Below, in pieces: positions 33,220 to 43,710 of a stretch of 64,000 bases of DNA. The translations under genes and the position numbers were made by a program. The stretch comes from Novosphingobium beihaiense. GTDB taxonomy: Bacteria > Pseudomonadota > Alphaproteobacteria > Sphingomonadales > Sphingomonadaceae. Under the pieces are notes generated by a model. That model did no database searches. It saw only the letters and a program-made list of their open reading frames with translations, and had not been told where the DNA came from. Location of the stretch: contig NZ_JALHLG010000024.1 of the NCBI RefSeq assembly GCF_022832375.1, forward strand, positions 24,057-88,056, in the 5' to 3' direction. The stretch's first letter is position 1, and every line of letters starts with the position of its first letter.

Positions 33220-34131
33220 ATGCCGAATCCGCACGATCCCGCTCTTCTCGCCAAGGCCGAAACGCTCGTCGATGCGCTGCCTTACATGCAGCGATACGCC
33301 GGGAGCACGTTCGTGGTGAAGTATGGCGGCCACGCGATGGGCGACCCCGAACTGGCGCACGATTTCGCCGAGGATGTCGTGCTGCTCAAAGCAGTGGGCA
33401 TCAATCCGGTCGTCGTGCACGGCGGCGGGCCGCAGATCGGGGCGATGCTCAAGAAGGCGGGGATCGAAAGCCAGTTTATCGATGGCCTGCGCGTGACGGA
33501 CAAGGAGACGGCGGAAGTGGCCGAAATGGTCCTGTCCGGCGCCATCAACAAGGAAATCGTCGGCTGGATCGCGAAAGCGGGCGGCAAGGCCATGGGCATT
33601 TCGGGCAAGGATGGCAAGCTTGCCACGGCCCGCAAGGTGCAGCGGACCAAGAAAGACCCGGACAGTCTGATCGAACAGATCGTCGATCTTGGCTTCGTGG
33701 GCGAGCCGGAAAAGATCGATACCTCGGTGATCGAGACGATTTCCGCTGCGGGCATGATCCCGGTGATCGCGCCGATCGCGCCCAGTGCCGATGGCGAGAC
33801 CTACAACGTCAACGCCGATACCATGGCCGGGGCGATCGCGGCGGCGCTTGGCGCGGCGCGGCTGTTCCTGCTCACCGACGTGCATGGCGTGCTCGACAAG
33901 CAGGGCAACCTGCTCACCGATCTTCGCCCCGCCGATATCACGCGGCTTCAGGAAGACGGCACGATCTCGGGCGGCATGATTCCCAAGCTCGAAACCTGCA
34001 TTCACGCGGTCGAGGCCGGGTGCGAGGCCGCCGTCGTGCTTGACGGGCGGGTATCTCATGCCATGCTATTGGAAATATTTACGCAAGAAGGCGCTGGCAC
34101 GTTGATCCGTGCGGGCCAGGCCTCCATGTGA
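33220..34131 (+). CDS. argB: acetylglutamate kinase
   Basis: A 303-aa N-acetyl-L-glutamate kinase, the second step of arginine biosynthesis. [10 protein letters not shown] (about residues 31-40) and [14 protein letters not shown] (about 63-76) bind ATP and substrate. [11 protein letters not shown] (about 250) is the conserved C-terminal kinase motif, and an N-terminal helix of about 25 residues suggests an arginine-sensitive hexameric form. ATG is preceded by AAGGGGAC. It begins a same-direction run that continues through a lipoprotein, YggT and folD. Confidence 0.96.
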   Translation: MPNPHDPALLAKAETLVDALPYMQRYAGSTFVVKYGGHAMGDPELAHDFAEDVVLLKAVGINPVVVHGGGPQIGAMLKKAGIESQFIDGLRVTDKETAEVAEMVLSGAINKEIVGWIAKAGGKAMGISGKDGKLATARKVQRTKKDPDSLIEQIVDLGFVGEPEKIDTSVIETISAAGMIPVIAPIAPSADGETYNVNADTMAGAIAAALGAARLFLLTDVHGVLDKQGNLLTDLRPADITRLQEDGTISGGMIPKLETCIHAVEAGCEAAVVLDGRVSHAMLLEIFTQEGAGTLIRAGQASM

Positions 34132-34166
34132 GGGGACCCCACGGGCTGAAAGGTATCGCAATTCCC

Positions 34167-34739
34167 ATGCGCAAAAACGCCGTCATCAGGACCATGCTCG
34201 CCACTGCATTCACGGGCAGCGTGCTGCTGCTGGCCGCTTGCGGCGGCAATCCGCCCGCACCGGATGCGAGCATCGGCGCAACCGGGGATGCGGGCGAAGT
34301 GGTGGAGCCCGAACCGGCGCCGCTGCCTTCGGTCGATGCCTCGGCCGCGGCGAGTGCGGGCATTGCCGCCGGGCTCGACATGGCCGCGCTGACCGAGCGC
34401 CGCGATCCCGAACGCCTGCTGCGCTATTACACCAATGCCCTGCGCGTGGGGGACTGGGTCGATGCCGCCCGCGCCTGGAGCCTCGATGCGCAGATGACGC
34501 CGGAAAAGCTGCAGGCCGAATTCGGCGGCCAGACCAGCCCCAAGATCGCCGTCGGCAAGGGCGATACCGAGGGTGCGGCTGGCTCGCTCTATTACGAAGC
34601 GCCGATCGTGGTCGACTTTGCGGATGGGCGCCCCTCGCGGCGCGGGACGATCGTTTTGCGCCGCGTCAACGATGTGCCGGGGGCCAGCGAAGAGCAGCTC
34701 AACTGGCGTATCGAGCGGACCTCCACGCTCGTTCAGTAA
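34167..34739 (+). CDS. lipoprotein of unknown function
   Basis: A 190-aa lipoprotein: the signal runs to LLLAACGG (Cys about residue 23). A low-complexity Ala/Pro/Glu linker follows to about 60, then a compact domain beginning RRDPERLLRYYTNALRVGDWVDAARAWS and ending in strand-rich sequence. ATG 34167 is preferred over a GTG 39 bases earlier because the lipobox position is then normal. Function is unknown. Confidence 0.72.
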   Translation: MRKNAVIRTMLATAFTGSVLLLAACGGNPPAPDASIGATGDAGEVVEPEPAPLPSVDASAAASAGIAAGLDMAALTERRDPERLLRYYTNALRVGDWVDAARAWSLDAQMTPEKLQAEFGGQTSPKIAVGKGDTEGAAGSLYYEAPIVVDFADGRPSRRGTIVLRRVNDVPGASEEQLNWRIERTSTLVQ

Positions 34740-34850
34740 CGTTCATCGGCGGCTGTCGGCCCGCTGCAGAGCGCGGCCTTGCTCCCTGAGGCCGGTCTCG
34801 GCTATCAGGCCGCCTATCTTGCAATCCCCCAGTGAAAGGCCAAACGCCCC

Positions 34851-35135
34851 ATGCTCGGCGGTCTATTCAATGCCCTCATCTATCTGCTGCAGGTTCTCCA
34901 GACGGTTATCCTGATCTGGTTCATCCTGTCGCTGCTGATCAGCTTCAACGTGGTCAACCTGCACAACCAGTTCGTCGCCGCCCTGTGGCGCGGGCTGAAT
35001 GCGATCCTCGATCCGATGCTCAATCCGATCCGCAGGATCATGCCGCACACCGGTGGCATCGATTTTTCGCCGATGGTGCTGATCATCGGCATCATGGTGA
35101 TCGTGAAGTTCATGGAACCGATGGTCTATGGCTGA
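34851..35135 (+). CDS. YggT family membrane protein
   Basis: A 94-aa YggT protein: one helix (about residues 10-35), the conserved [32 protein letters not shown], and a second helix. The family helps osmotic-shock resistance and sits near division or folate genes. The last eight bases overlap folD. Confidence 0.85.
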   Translation: MLGGLFNALIYLLQVLQTVILIWFILSLLISFNVVNLHNQFVAALWRGLNAILDPMLNPIRRIMPHTGGIDFSPMVLIIGIMVIVKFMEPMVYG

Positions 35136-36018
35136 TATCATCGACGGCAAGGCTTTCGCCGAAGGCCTGCGGGCCCGCGTCGCCACTGTGGCGGCGGATT
35201 TCGAGGCGAAGGCCGGACGCAAGGCGGGCCTTGCCGTGGTGCTGGTGGGGGAAGACCCGGCCAGCCAGGTCTATGTGCGCAACAAGGGCAAGCAGACGCT
35301 GGCCTGCGGCATGGCAAGCTTCGAGCACAAGCTGCCCGCCGATACCAGCGAGGCCGATCTGCTGGCGCTGGTCGATCGGCTCAATGCCGATCCGGCGGTG
35401 GACGGCATTCTGGTCCAGCTGCCACTGCCCGCGCACATGAACGAGCAGAAGGTGATCGCCACGATCAACCCGGACAAGGACGTGGACGGCTTCCACGTCG
35501 TCAACGTCGGGCGTCTGGCGACGGGCCTGCCGGGGTACGTGCCCTGCACGCCGCTGGGCTGCGTGATGCTGCTCAAGGACAAGCTGGGCTCGCTTTCGGG
35601 GCTCGATGCCGTCGTGATTGGCCGTTCGAACATCGTGGGCAAGCCGATGGCGCAGCTGCTTATCGCCGAAAGCTGCACAGTGACGGTGGCGCATAGCCGC
35701 ACGAAGGATCTGCCCGCCGCGGTGCGCCGTGCGGATATCGTGGTGGCCGCCGTGGGCCGCCCGGAGATGGTCAAGGGTGATTGGCTGAAGCCGGGCGCGA
35801 CTGTGATCGATGTCGGCATCAATCGCGTGCCCGCTGCCGAAGAGGGCAAGACCAGACTGGTCGGCGATGTCGATTTCGCCTCTGCCAGCGAAGTTGCAGG
35901 TGCGATCACGCCGGTGCCGGGCGGTGTCGGGCCGATGACCATTGCTGTTCTGCTGCGCAACACGATCGTTGCCGCGCACCGTGCGGCGGACCTTGCGTTC
36001 GACGAGTCCGCTTTGTGA
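35128..36018 (+). CDS. folD: bifunctional methylenetetrahydrofolate dehydrogenase/cyclohydrolase
   Basis: A 296-aa FolD that interconverts 5,10-methylene- and 10-formyl-tetrahydrofolate. The catalytic lysine region is YVRNKGKQT (Lys about residue 54). The conserved [23 protein letters not shown] lies near 98-120, and the NADP motif [13 protein letters not shown] near 166. The [16 protein letters not shown] end is complete. Its start overlaps yggT by eight bases and its stop overlaps the next gene in GTGA, so the operon is coupled. Confidence 0.96.
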   Translation: MADIIDGKAFAEGLRARVATVAADFEAKAGRKAGLAVVLVGEDPASQVYVRNKGKQTLACGMASFEHKLPADTSEADLLALVDRLNADPAVDGILVQLPLPAHMNEQKVIATINPDKDVDGFHVVNVGRLATGLPGYVPCTPLGCVMLLKDKLGSLSGLDAVVIGRSNIVGKPMAQLLIAESCTVTVAHSRTKDLPAAVRRADIVVAAVGRPEMVKGDWLKPGATVIDVGINRVPAAEEGKTRLVGDVDFASASEVAGAITPVPGGVGPMTIAVLLRNTIVAAHRAADLAFDESAL

Positions 36019-36719
36019 CGAAACGGGGCGGTGCCGTTCTGATGCTGGCGGCCGCGGCGATGACACTCGCCGCGCCGGCCGGTGCGGAAAAGCGCCGCCG
36101 TCCCGCAGGGACGGGCACGGCCAATCCCAGCGCGCTGATCGCGGCCGAGATCGCCTTTGCCCGCGCCGCGCGGGAGAAGGGGCAATGGACGGCCTTTCGC
36201 AAGTTCGCCGATGACGATGCCGTGATGTTCGCGCCGCAGCCGGTCATGGCCAAGGCCTGGCTGAACGGCCGCAAGGACCCGCCTCAGGCGGTGCAGTGGG
36301 AGCCCTATCAGGTGTGGATGAGCTGCGATGGCACGCTCGGCGTCACCAAGGGCGCGTGGACCGGGCCGGACGGATCGGTGGGCTATTTCACCACGATCTG
36401 GAAGCAGCAGAAGAAGATCAAGGACGGTTATCGCTGGGTGCTCGATCAGGGCGATGACCTGGCCGAACCGCTCAAGAAGCCGGACTGGCTTTCGGCCGTC
36501 GTTGCCGATTGCCCCAGGCACCGCCGCGCAGTGCCGGACGAACCCCGCGAAGAGCGGCGCGAAGCCGGGATGGATGGCGCGGGGCAATCCGATGACGGCA
36601 CGCTGACCTGGGCTTATCATGTGTCGGCAGACAATGCCCGCACGCTGACGGTTTCGCTGCGCAAGGACGGCAAGATGACGCAGGTGCTGTCCTCCTCGGT
36701 TGCCGGGAAGGGGCAGTAA
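36015..36719 (+). CDS. exported DUF4440-like protein
   Basis: A 234-aa exported protein. A signal of about 23 residues ends APAGAEKR, and a domain with the pattern [33 protein letters not shown] follows, as in DUF4440/SnoaL-like proteins. The late segment [12 protein letters not shown] has one cysteine and the rest is acidic. GTG 36015 shares GTGA with the folD stop. The fold would be a small-ligand pocket; no catalytic residue can be assigned. Confidence 0.68.
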   Translation: MTKRGGAVLMLAAAAMTLAAPAGAEKRRRPAGTGTANPSALIAAEIAFARAAREKGQWTAFRKFADDDAVMFAPQPVMAKAWLNGRKDPPQAVQWEPYQVWMSCDGTLGVTKGAWTGPDGSVGYFTTIWKQQKKIKDGYRWVLDQGDDLAEPLKKPDWLSAVVADCPRHRRAVPDEPREERREAGMDGAGQSDDGTLTWAYHVSADNARTLTVSLRKDGKMTQVLSSSVAGKGQ

Positions 36720-36724
36720 CCGCC

Positions 36725-37360
36725 GTGCTCGACCTTTTCCTGTCCGCCTTCATCACGCTGTTCGTGGTGATCGACCCTCCGGGCTGTGCCCCGATCTATG
36801 CCGGTCTTTCGGCGGATGCGAGCCGCCGCCAAGCCATCACCATGGCGGCGCGGGCCTGTGTGATCGCTGCGCTGATACTCGTGGTCTTCGCGCTCTTCGG
36901 CAAGCAGCTCCTCGGGGCGCTGCATGTCGAGCTGGATGCCTTCCGCCTGGCAGGCGGGGTGATGCTGTTCATGATCGCGGTGGAGATGGTCTTCGAAAAG
37001 CGCACCCAGCGCCGCGAGGAGCGGGCCGAGAAGATCATCGCGCAGCATGCCGAAACGCCCGAGGTGGAGGACGTCTCGATCTTCCCGATGGCGATGCCGA
37101 TGCTGGCGGGCCCCGGTTCGATCGCCACGATCATGCTGCTGATGAGCCGAGCCCATGGCTTCGAGCAGACGGCGGCGGTGCTGGCGGCCATGCTTTCGGT
37201 GATGGTGATCAGCTTTGCCGCGCTGTCTGCTGCCGGGCCGCTGATGCGGATACTGGGAGACAAGGTGGAGGCGGTGATCACCCGCCTGCTGGGCGTGCTG
37301 CTGGCCGCCCTGGCCGCGCAATACGTGATTGACGGCGTGAAGTCCTCGCTGCTGGGGTAG
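36725..37360 (+). CDS. MarC family membrane protein
   Basis: A 211-aa MarC-family protein with six helices. LFVVIDPPGCAPIYAGL (about residues 13-29) and SIFPMAMPMLAGPGSIATIMLL (about 118-139) are the family's two repeated motifs. The family has been linked to antibiotic resistance without clear evidence. GTG 36725 lies five bases after the upstream stop, so it is in the folD operon. A polysaccharide operon begins after it. Confidence 0.86.
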   Translation: MLDLFLSAFITLFVVIDPPGCAPIYAGLSADASRRQAITMAARACVIAALILVVFALFGKQLLGALHVELDAFRLAGGVMLFMIAVEMVFEKRTQRREERAEKIIAQHAETPEVEDVSIFPMAMPMLAGPGSIATIMLLMSRAHGFEQTAAVLAAMLSVMVISFAALSAAGPLMRILGDKVEAVITRLLGVLLAALAAQYVIDGVKSSLLG

Positions 37361-37500
37361 GCCCCTTGACCGGAACGGCAGGGCTTGTCTGCTGGCCGTT
37401 TCCGCTCCGCCTTTTGCGCTTGTTGCCCCCACATCTCTGGGGACTCTTGACTGCGCCATCGGATTGGCTGCATCCGATGGAGATACGAACGATCAGAAAA

Positions 37501-38238
37501 ATGCGGGTGTCGAAAATGGCTACGGGGCAGTTCGTTTTGACGGGGGACGTCGATTGGGCTTCCGAGCATTGCCTGCGCAGCTATATCGAGCATGCGGCCA
37601 GCCACGGCATCGTGCCGACCTTGTTCGTAACGCACCCATCGGCCGTGATCGAAGAGGCGGCGGCTGCGGGCAAGGTGCATCTCGGCATCCATCCCAACTT
37701 CATGCCGGGCAGCACCCACGGCGCCTCGCCTGAGCAGATTCTCGATTACGTTTTCGATCTCGTTCCCCAGCCGGTGGCGGCCCGCAGCCATTGTTTTTTT
37801 GACAACAGCCACGTTGCGGCGGCACTGGCACGGCGCGGCATTACGGTGGACAGCAATATCTGCTGCCACATGCAGCCGGAACTGCCCGTCCTGCAGCATT
37901 GGAACGGCATCAAGCGCCTGCCGGTGTTTTTCGAGGACGACGTGCATTGGGAACGGGGCGGCGAATGGACTTTCGCCCGCTATCAGGCGGCTTTCGCCAC
38001 CCCGGGGCTCAAGATCCTGAACTTCCATCCGTTCATGTGGGCCCTGAATGTGCCGGACGCGGAATTCTATACCGCGCATCGCGCCCACATCCCGGCGCTG
38101 ACCGGAGATCAGGCGCAGGCCATGCGCTTCCGCGGACCGGGCAGCGCGACATTCCTCGACGACATCATCCGCTGGGTGCGGCAAACGGGCGGCGAGTTCA
38201 TCAGCCTGCCGCAATTGTGCGAAACGCTGCAAAGATAG
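37501..38238 (+). CDS. polysaccharide deacetylase, WbmS family
   Basis: A 245-aa (or up to 252-aa) deacetylase-like protein of the WbmS type known from Bordetella LPS loci. QFVLTGDVDWASEHCL (first Asp/Asp motif, about residues 10-25) is followed by HLGIHPNFMPGSTHG and RSHCFFDN, then LNFHPFMWALN. The His and Asp residues are placed as in a metal-dependent deacetylase, removing an acetyl group from an aminosugar. The start is uncertain: ATGs at 37480, 37501 and 37516 all lack a strong ribosome site. It leads the surface-polysaccharide operon that runs to 46408. Confidence 0.75.
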   Translation: MRVSKMATGQFVLTGDVDWASEHCLRSYIEHAASHGIVPTLFVTHPSAVIEEAAAAGKVHLGIHPNFMPGSTHGASPEQILDYVFDLVPQPVAARSHCFFDNSHVAAALARRGITVDSNICCHMQPELPVLQHWNGIKRLPVFFEDDVHWERGGEWTFARYQAAFATPGLKILNFHPFMWALNVPDAEFYTAHRAHIPALTGDQAQAMRFRGPGSATFLDDIIRWVRQTGGEFISLPQLCETLQR

Positions 38239-38251
38239 AAGGGGGAACGGA

Positions 38252-39139
38252 GTGCTGCTTTCTGACATGCTGGCCGGGTTGCCGGCGGAAGTTGTCCGCG
38301 ATGTTGAAGTCATCGGTTTCGGGCCGCTCAGTACGATGGCCGAGGGCGTGCTTCACTATTTCTCGGATGCGCGTTTCGAGCATCAACTGATCTCGCTTTC
38401 CGGCGCGCGGGCCGTGCTTGCGACGCGCGAACTGGCGGGGCATGTTCCGGCGCATTACGGCCTGGCCTTGTGCACCGATCCCAAGGAAGTGTTCCTGAAG
38501 GCCTACCGGCTTCACGGTGCGGATCTGGAAGCCGTGGAACCCTTTCCTAACGAGATCGATCCCAGCGCGCGCATCCATCCGCGCGCCGTCATTGCCGGTC
38601 ACAGCGTTCGTATCGGCGCCAATGTGTCGATCGGCGCCAATGCGGTGGTGCATGAACGCGTGACGATCGAGGATGACGCCTCCGTGGGCGCCAACAGCGT
38701 TCTGGGCGGGGACGGTTTCGAGGTCGGCATCGTGGACGGGTGCCAGATCGTGGTGCCGCACTACGGCTCGGTGCTGGTCCGGCGCGGCGCGGTGATCCAC
38801 ACCAACGTTTCGGTCGATTGGGGAATATATGGAGGCTGTACCGAGATCGGTGAAGGTTCGGTGGTCGATAACCTGGTCCATGTGGCACATAACGTGAAGA
38901 TCGGGCGCAATTGCCAGATCATCGCCTGCGTCATGCTGGGCGGTTCCACCGTGATCGGGGACGGGGCACGGATCGGACCTAATGCCACCGTGTCGAACGG
39001 GCTGCGGATCGGCCGGAACGCCCGGATCACGCTGGGCGCGGTGGTCACGCGCGATGTCGAGGAGGGAGGGCATGTGACCGGTAATTTCGCCATCCCGCAC
39101 CCGCAGTTCATCGACAATCTTCGCAAGGGGCGGTCATGA
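38252..39139 (+). CDS. LpxD-like hexapeptide-repeat acyltransferase
   Basis: A 295-aa protein with an N-terminal UDP-binding-like domain (residues 1-100). The rest is left-handed beta-helix repeats (IHPRAVIAGHSVRIGANVSIGANAVVHERVTIEDDASVGANSVLGG and further). It resembles LpxD-type N-acyltransferases but may add an acetyl or hydroxyacyl group to an aminosugar nucleotide. GTG 38252 follows GGGGGAACGG. The last bases overlap the next gene in ATGA. It is probably not the housekeeping LpxD, since it sits in a glycan operon. Confidence 0.8.
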   Translation: MLLSDMLAGLPAEVVRDVEVIGFGPLSTMAEGVLHYFSDARFEHQLISLSGARAVLATRELAGHVPAHYGLALCTDPKEVFLKAYRLHGADLEAVEPFPNEIDPSARIHPRAVIAGHSVRIGANVSIGANAVVHERVTIEDDASVGANSVLGGDGFEVGIVDGCQIVVPHYGSVLVRRGAVIHTNVSVDWGIYGGCTEIGEGSVVDNLVHVAHNVKIGRNCQIIACVMLGGSTVIGDGARIGPNATVSNGLRIGRNARITLGAVVTRDVEEGGHVTGNFAIPHPQFIDNLRKGRS

Positions 39140-39837
39140 CCGGCGCGATCACGCCCGGGGCTTCGCCGGTGGATGAGCTGGCACGGCTGCTGAAGATCGA
39201 TCGCGCGCTTCTGGAGGAGGCGGTGCCCGGCATTGATGCCATGCTGGCGGCCGGGCCGTTGTCCGGGCTGGCGGAACTGGTGACGGCGGGGCTGCGCCGC
39301 GACGCAATGCTCGACAGTGCCGATGATGGCCTGCGCGCACAGATCCTGAAGTACCATGCATCCGGCCTGATGACCGACCGTGAGCGCGCAGCCTTCTTCG
39401 GCCTGCCCGAAGGATGCCGGATGCGGGAGCGGGCCAAGATCCTTGCGCCCGAAAAGCTGCAGTGCGGCCGCAATGTCTGGATCGGCGAGGGGGCGATGCT
39501 GGACGCGCAGGGCGGGCTTACCATTGGCGATGGTACGCAGATCGGCGGCGGCGTTTTCGTCTGGACGCACAGTAGCCATCTGCAGGCGCAGCATAAGGAA
39601 ACCTGCGTGTCCAAGGAGCATATGGTCTACAAGCCCACGCGGATCGGCAGCCATTGCTTCATTGTCGGCCCCACGGTGATCACTGCCGGCGTTACCATCG
39701 GCGACGGCGCGGTTATTTCGCCGCTGACGTTCATCGACCGGGACGTGGCCGAGGGTGAACGGGTCAGCGGCCCGCGCACGCTCAGGAAACTGGAAGAGCG
39801 GATCGACGAGCTGGAAAGGCGGCTTACCACGCCCTAG
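39136..39837 (+). CDS. hexapeptide-repeat acyltransferase with N-terminal helical region
   Basis: A 233-aa protein. About 95 helical residues (LLKIDRALLEEAVPGIDAML and more) come first. Beta-helix repeats follow from about 105 to 215 (VWIGEGAMLDAQGGLTIGDGTQIGGG and IVGPTVITAGVTIGDGAVIS). It is a probable O- or N-acetyltransferase acting on a sugar in the same pathway. ATG 39136 overlaps the upstream stop. A 150-base intergenic stretch after it contains the motif TTAACTTTACCTAAA and may be an internal promoter. Confidence 0.78.
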   Translation: MTGAITPGASPVDELARLLKIDRALLEEAVPGIDAMLAAGPLSGLAELVTAGLRRDAMLDSADDGLRAQILKYHASGLMTDRERAAFFGLPEGCRMRERAKILAPEKLQCGRNVWIGEGAMLDAQGGLTIGDGTQIGGGVFVWTHSSHLQAQHKETCVSKEHMVYKPTRIGSHCFIVGPTVITAGVTIGDGAVISPLTFIDRDVAEGERVSGPRTLRKLEERIDELERRLTTP

Positions 39838-39953
39838 TTGTTTAATCCCTGAGCTTGGCAGGTATCGCCGCAGAGGGTTTGACGGATACGGAAAAAGGGG
39901 GCAGAACAATTCCGAACATGGTCCCTGCGATCATGTCTGGCCCTATTTTATAG

Positions 39954-39968
39954 TTAACTTTACCTAAA
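39954..39968. promoter_or_regulatory. candidate CtrA-like site, copy 1
   Basis: TTAACTTTACCTAAA (39954-39968) lies 26 bases before the oxidoreductase start and approximates the CtrA form TTAA-N7-TTAA as TTAA-N7-TAAA. It matches a site at 59131-59145 in 13 of 15 bases. Confidence 0.35.
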
Positions 39969-39993
39969 TGTATTGGGCCTAGCTCTCGATCTC

Positions 39994-41034
39994 ATGGTTA
40001 GGATCGGTCTTTGCGGTTTGGGTTACTGGGGGAAGAATCTCTTCCGCACCCTGTCGGGCAACCCCGGTATCCAGCTTGCTGCCGTCGCAGATGCCAAAGC
40101 GGAAGTCCGCGAAAAGCTGGCGATGACTCACCCCGCGCTGAAACTCTATGCGGATGCGATGGAGCTCATCTCCGATCCGGAGATCGATGCCGTCGTTCTC
40201 GCAACGCCGGTCGCATGCCACTATGCGCAGGCGAAGGCCGCGCTCGATCGGGGCAAGCATGTCATGGTCGAAAAGCCGCTGTGCACGAGCAGCGAGGAAG
40301 CGGACGACCTTGTTGCCCGGGCCGACCTTCATGGCCTGACGCTGATGGCGGATCACACCTTCCTGTTCCATCCTGCCGTGCTCAAGCTTGGCGAACTGGT
40401 CCGTTCGGGGGCCTTGGGGCAGATCAGTTATTTCGATTCGCAGCGCGTCAACCTCGGCCTGTTCCAGCCCGATGTGAACGTGCTGTGGGACCTGGCTCCG
40501 CACGATCTGTCGATCATCGACTATCTGTTTGGCGGAGAGCCGGTTCATATCGAGGCTTCGGGCTATTGCCACGTCAATCCGGGCTTTCCGGACATCGCGT
40601 ACCTGACGTTCCACTATCCCAATTCGATGGTCGCGCACCTCAATCTCAGCTGGATGTCGCCGGTGAAGGTCCGCCGCGTCGCCGTTGGCGGCAGCGACAA
40701 GATGGTGGTCTGGGACGATCTTGACCGGGACGAGCCGCTCAAGATCTACGACAGCGGCATCACCACCCATCCCCGGCAGGATCGCGAAATCATCCTGCCC
40801 AGCTATCGCATCGGGTCGGTAACGTCGCCGCGCCTCGCGGGCAATGAACCGCTGGCCGATGTGGTCGAGCATTTCCGTCAGGTCATTCTGGGGCAGGCGA
40901 CCGCGCGGACCGACGGCCGGCTGGGCCGCCGCATCGTGCGGACGCTCGAACGGACCCAGGCGGCGCTCGATCTCAGCCTTCAGCAGGCCCAAGCCTCGAT
41001 GCCTTCTCCTTCCCAATCAACTGCGGCAGCGTGA
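39994..41034 (+). CDS. Gfo/Idh/MocA oxidoreductase (sugar-nucleotide dehydrogenase-like)
   Basis: A 346-aa NAD-dependent sugar oxidoreductase. MVRIGLCGLGYWGKNLFRTL (residues 1-20) is the cofactor-binding start, GKHVMVEKPLC (about 87-97) is the hallmark EKP motif, and DLAPHDLSIIDYLFGG (about 168-183) is the C-terminal conserved region. WlbA-type members oxidise the C3 of UDP-GlcNAc-uronic acid before 3-amination. ATG 39994 is favoured over a TTG seven codons earlier. It is followed by an epimerase, an aminotransferase, an acetyltransferase and another aminotransferase. Confidence 0.82.
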   Translation: MVRIGLCGLGYWGKNLFRTLSGNPGIQLAAVADAKAEVREKLAMTHPALKLYADAMELISDPEIDAVVLATPVACHYAQAKAALDRGKHVMVEKPLCTSSEEADDLVARADLHGLTLMADHTFLFHPAVLKLGELVRSGALGQISYFDSQRVNLGLFQPDVNVLWDLAPHDLSIIDYLFGGEPVHIEASGYCHVNPGFPDIAYLTFHYPNSMVAHLNLSWMSPVKVRRVAVGGSDKMVVWDDLDRDEPLKIYDSGITTHPRQDREIILPSYRIGSVTSPRLAGNEPLADVVEHFRQVILGQATARTDGRLGRRIVRTLERTQAALDLSLQQAQASMPSPSQSTAAA

Positions 41035-41039
41035 CACTC

Positions 41040-42068
41040 ATGAAACTCATTCCGGTCAACAGTCCTTACCCCAACTGCCTTGCCGGAAAGCGGGTTCTCG
41101 TGACCGGCGGCGCCGGTTTCGTCGGATCGCACATCGTCGATCAGCTGCTCGCGCATGATGCCGCGGCGGTTACGGTTATCGACAACATGGTGCGCGGCCG
41201 CCCCGCCAATCTGGCGAGCGCTTTGCCGAGCGGCCGCGTGAAACTGATCGAGGCGGATATCCGCGATCAGGCGCTGATGGACGAACTGGTGAGCGATGCC
41301 GATATCGTGTTTCATCAGGCCGCCCTGCGGATCACGCACTGCGCCGCCGAACCGCGTCTGGCCTTCGATGTCATGGGGCAGGCAACGTTCGAGATTCTCG
41401 AAGCCTGCGTCAGGCACAAGGTGGAAAAGGTGATCGCGGCGTCCTCGGCCTCCATCTATGGGTTGGCGCCTGAGTTTCCCACGACGGAAGCGGCTGCGCC
41501 TTATGCGGACCGCACGCTCTACGGCGGGTTGAAGATGTTCAACGAGAGCCTGCTGCGGTCTTTCAACGACATGTTCGGCCTGAACTACGTTGCGCTGCGC
41601 TATTTCAACGTGTTCGGCCCGCGTATGGACATCCACGGCAAATATACCGAGGTGCTGATCCGCTGGATGGAGCGCATCGCGCAGGGGCTGCCGCCGCTGA
41701 TCTTCGGAGACGGCCTGCAAACGATGGATTTCATCGACGTGCGTGACATTGCCCGGGCCAATATTGCCGCTGCGCTCTCGCCCGCGTCCGACCGTGTGTA
41801 CAACGTCGCCTGGGGTACGGAAGTCACGCTGAAGCAGCTTGCCGAAACGCTGCTGGCCATCATGGGCCGGCCGGACCTGGGCATCGAATATCAGCCAGCC
41901 CGCGCGATCAATCCGGTCGAGCGCCGGCTGGCCGATGTTACGCGGGCCCGTGAGGAACTTGGTTTCAAGGCCACCATCACGCTGGAAGACGGCCTTCGCG
42001 ATCTGGTGGCATGGTGGCAGGCCGAGCGCGCGCTCGATATCGCACCCGGGCAGGCCAGCGCGGCATGA
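41040..42068 (+). CDS. NAD-dependent epimerase/dehydratase
   Basis: A 342-aa extended SDR of the sugar-nucleotide epimerase type. [16 protein letters not shown] (about residues 21-36) binds NAD. The SSASIYG strand (about 131-137) precedes the catalytic YGGLK (about 158-162), and [13 protein letters not shown] (about 180-192) is the conserved end of the active site. It probably epimerises or dehydrates a UDP-sugar. A GTG nine bases upstream overlaps the previous stop and could equally be the start. The stop overlaps the aminotransferase in ATGA. Confidence 0.86.
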   Translation: MKLIPVNSPYPNCLAGKRVLVTGGAGFVGSHIVDQLLAHDAAAVTVIDNMVRGRPANLASALPSGRVKLIEADIRDQALMDELVSDADIVFHQAALRITHCAAEPRLAFDVMGQATFEILEACVRHKVEKVIAASSASIYGLAPEFPTTEAAAPYADRTLYGGLKMFNESLLRSFNDMFGLNYVALRYFNVFGPRMDIHGKYTEVLIRWMERIAQGLPPLIFGDGLQTMDFIDVRDIARANIAAALSPASDRVYNVAWGTEVTLKQLAETLLAIMGRPDLGIEYQPARAINPVERRLADVTRAREELGFKATITLEDGLRDLVAWWQAERALDIAPGQASAA

Positions 42069-43222
42069 TCCCGCTGATGAAGCCCGTCATGGGCGAGGCC
42101 GAGACCGATGCAGTGGCTGCGGTTATCGCGTCGGGATGGCTGACGCAGGGGCCGCAAGTGAAGGCTTTCGAGGAAGAATTCGCGGCCATGACCGGCGCGG
42201 CGCATGCCTGCGCCGTCTCCAACTGCACGACGGCGCTGCATCTCGCGCTGCTGGCGGTGGGGGTGACGGCGGGGGATGAGGTCATCACCGTCAGCCACAG
42301 TTTCATCGCCACGGCCAATGCCATCCGGATGTGCGGCGCGGAGCCCGTTTTCGCCGATATCGAGGAGGGCGGCTACAATATCGATCCTGCCGCGATCGAG
42401 GCGCTTGTCACGCCGCGCACGCGGGCGATCCTGTGCGTGCATCAGATCGGCATGCCTTGCGACCTGCCGCAGATCGCCGGTATCGCCCGCAAACACGGGC
42501 TGCGCCTGGTGGAAGATGCCGCCTGTGCCAGCGGATCGGAGATACGGGTCGAGGGCGCCTGGCGGAAGATCGGCAATCCGATCGCGGACGCGGCTTGCTT
42601 TTCCTTCCATCCGCGCAAGATCCTGACGACGGGCGAAGGCGGGATGATCACCACCAACGATGCCGCGATCGACGCGCGTTGCCGGTTGCTGCGCCAGCAT
42701 GGCATGAGCCTGTCAGATCTGGCCCGGCACTCGTCGAGCAAGGTGATGGTGGAGACTTACGACGAAGCCGGCTTCAACTATCGCATGACTGACCTGCAGG
42801 CTTCGATCGGCCGCGTGCAGCTTACGCGGCTGGCCGGGATCGTGGCCGACCGCCAGCGTCTGGCCGGGCGCTATGCCGAATTGCTGGGAGCCATTCCCGG
42901 CATCGCCGTTCCGCAGCAGCCCGAATGGGCGCGGTCCAACTGGCAGAGTTATACCATTGGCCTGCCCGAGGGGACTGACCGCGAGACGGTGATGCAGTCG
43001 ATGCTCGACGCTGGCGTGGCTACGCGCCGGGCAGTGATGTCCAGCCATCTCGAAAAGCCCTGGCGCCATGCCCGGCGCGGAGATCTGACCCGTTCCGAGC
43101 GGGTCAGCGGCACGCACATGATCCTGCCCCTGTTCAGCGGCATGACCGATGCCGAGCAGATCGCGGTGGCCGAAGCCCTTCGCCATGCGCTGACGGATGC
43201 GCACGCGAAAAGGGCGGCCTGA
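42065..43222 (+). CDS. DegT/DnrJ/EryC1/StrS aminotransferase
   Basis: A 385-aa PLP-dependent sugar aminotransferase. [23 protein letters not shown] (about residues 49-71) is the cofactor-phosphate region. [12 protein letters not shown] and [10 protein letters not shown] follow, and the Schiff-base lysine is in [18 protein letters not shown] (about 190). ATG 42065 overlaps the epimerase stop. Two different StrS-type aminotransferases in one operon imply a sugar with two amino groups, or two aminosugars. The second gene is at 43707. Confidence 0.88.
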   Translation: MIPLMKPVMGEAETDAVAAVIASGWLTQGPQVKAFEEEFAAMTGAAHACAVSNCTTALHLALLAVGVTAGDEVITVSHSFIATANAIRMCGAEPVFADIEEGGYNIDPAAIEALVTPRTRAILCVHQIGMPCDLPQIAGIARKHGLRLVEDAACASGSEIRVEGAWRKIGNPIADAACFSFHPRKILTTGEGGMITTNDAAIDARCRLLRQHGMSLSDLARHSSSKVMVETYDEAGFNYRMTDLQASIGRVQLTRLAGIVADRQRLAGRYAELLGAIPGIAVPQQPEWARSNWQSYTIGLPEGTDRETVMQSMLDAGVATRRAVMSSHLEKPWRHARRGDLTRSERVSGTHMILPLFSGMTDAEQIAVAEALRHALTDAHAKRAA

Positions 43223-43710
43223 TGCCGGTCGCCGATTCCGTCACTCTGCACCCGGAAGCGGTCATTCATCATCCTGACCTTGTGAATCTCTATGGGTGCC
43301 GCATCGGCGCGGGCACGCGCATCGGCACATTCGTGGAGATTCAGGAAGACGTGGAAGTGGGCGCGAACTGCAAGATCCAGTCGCACAGCTTTCTGTGCTC
43401 GGGCGTGACGATCGAGGATGAAGTCTTCATCGGCCATGGCGTCATGTTCACGAACGATCTCCATCCCGCCGCTACCAACGGCGATGGCAGCCTGCAAGGC
43501 GCCGGGGACTGGACTTGCCAGCCAACGCGCATCTGCCGCCGCGCCTCGGTGGGCAGCGGCGCCACGATCCTGCCCGTGACGATCGGCGAAGGCGCGCTGG
43601 TCGCGGCGGGCGCGGTGGTGACGCGCGATGTTCCTCCTTATGCCGTGGTCGCCGGTGTTCCCGCACGGGTCGTCGGCGATACCAGGTTTGCGAAAGGCGA
43701 AAAGGCATGA
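43222..43710 (+). CDS. hexapeptide-repeat N-acetyltransferase (WlbB/WbpD-like)
   Basis: A 162-aa left-handed beta-helix acetyltransferase. [56 protein letters not shown] is the typical series of WlbB-like acetyltransferases that act on 3-amino-uronic acids. The closing [13 protein letters not shown] is the usual C-terminal turn. The start overlaps the aminotransferase stop (TGATG) and the end overlaps the next gene in ATGA. Confidence 0.84.
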   Translation: MPVADSVTLHPEAVIHHPDLVNLYGCRIGAGTRIGTFVEIQEDVEVGANCKIQSHSFLCSGVTIEDEVFIGHGVMFTNDLHPAATNGDGSLQGAGDWTCQPTRICRRASVGSGATILPVTIGEGALVAAGAVVTRDVPPYAVVAGVPARVVGDTRFAKGEKA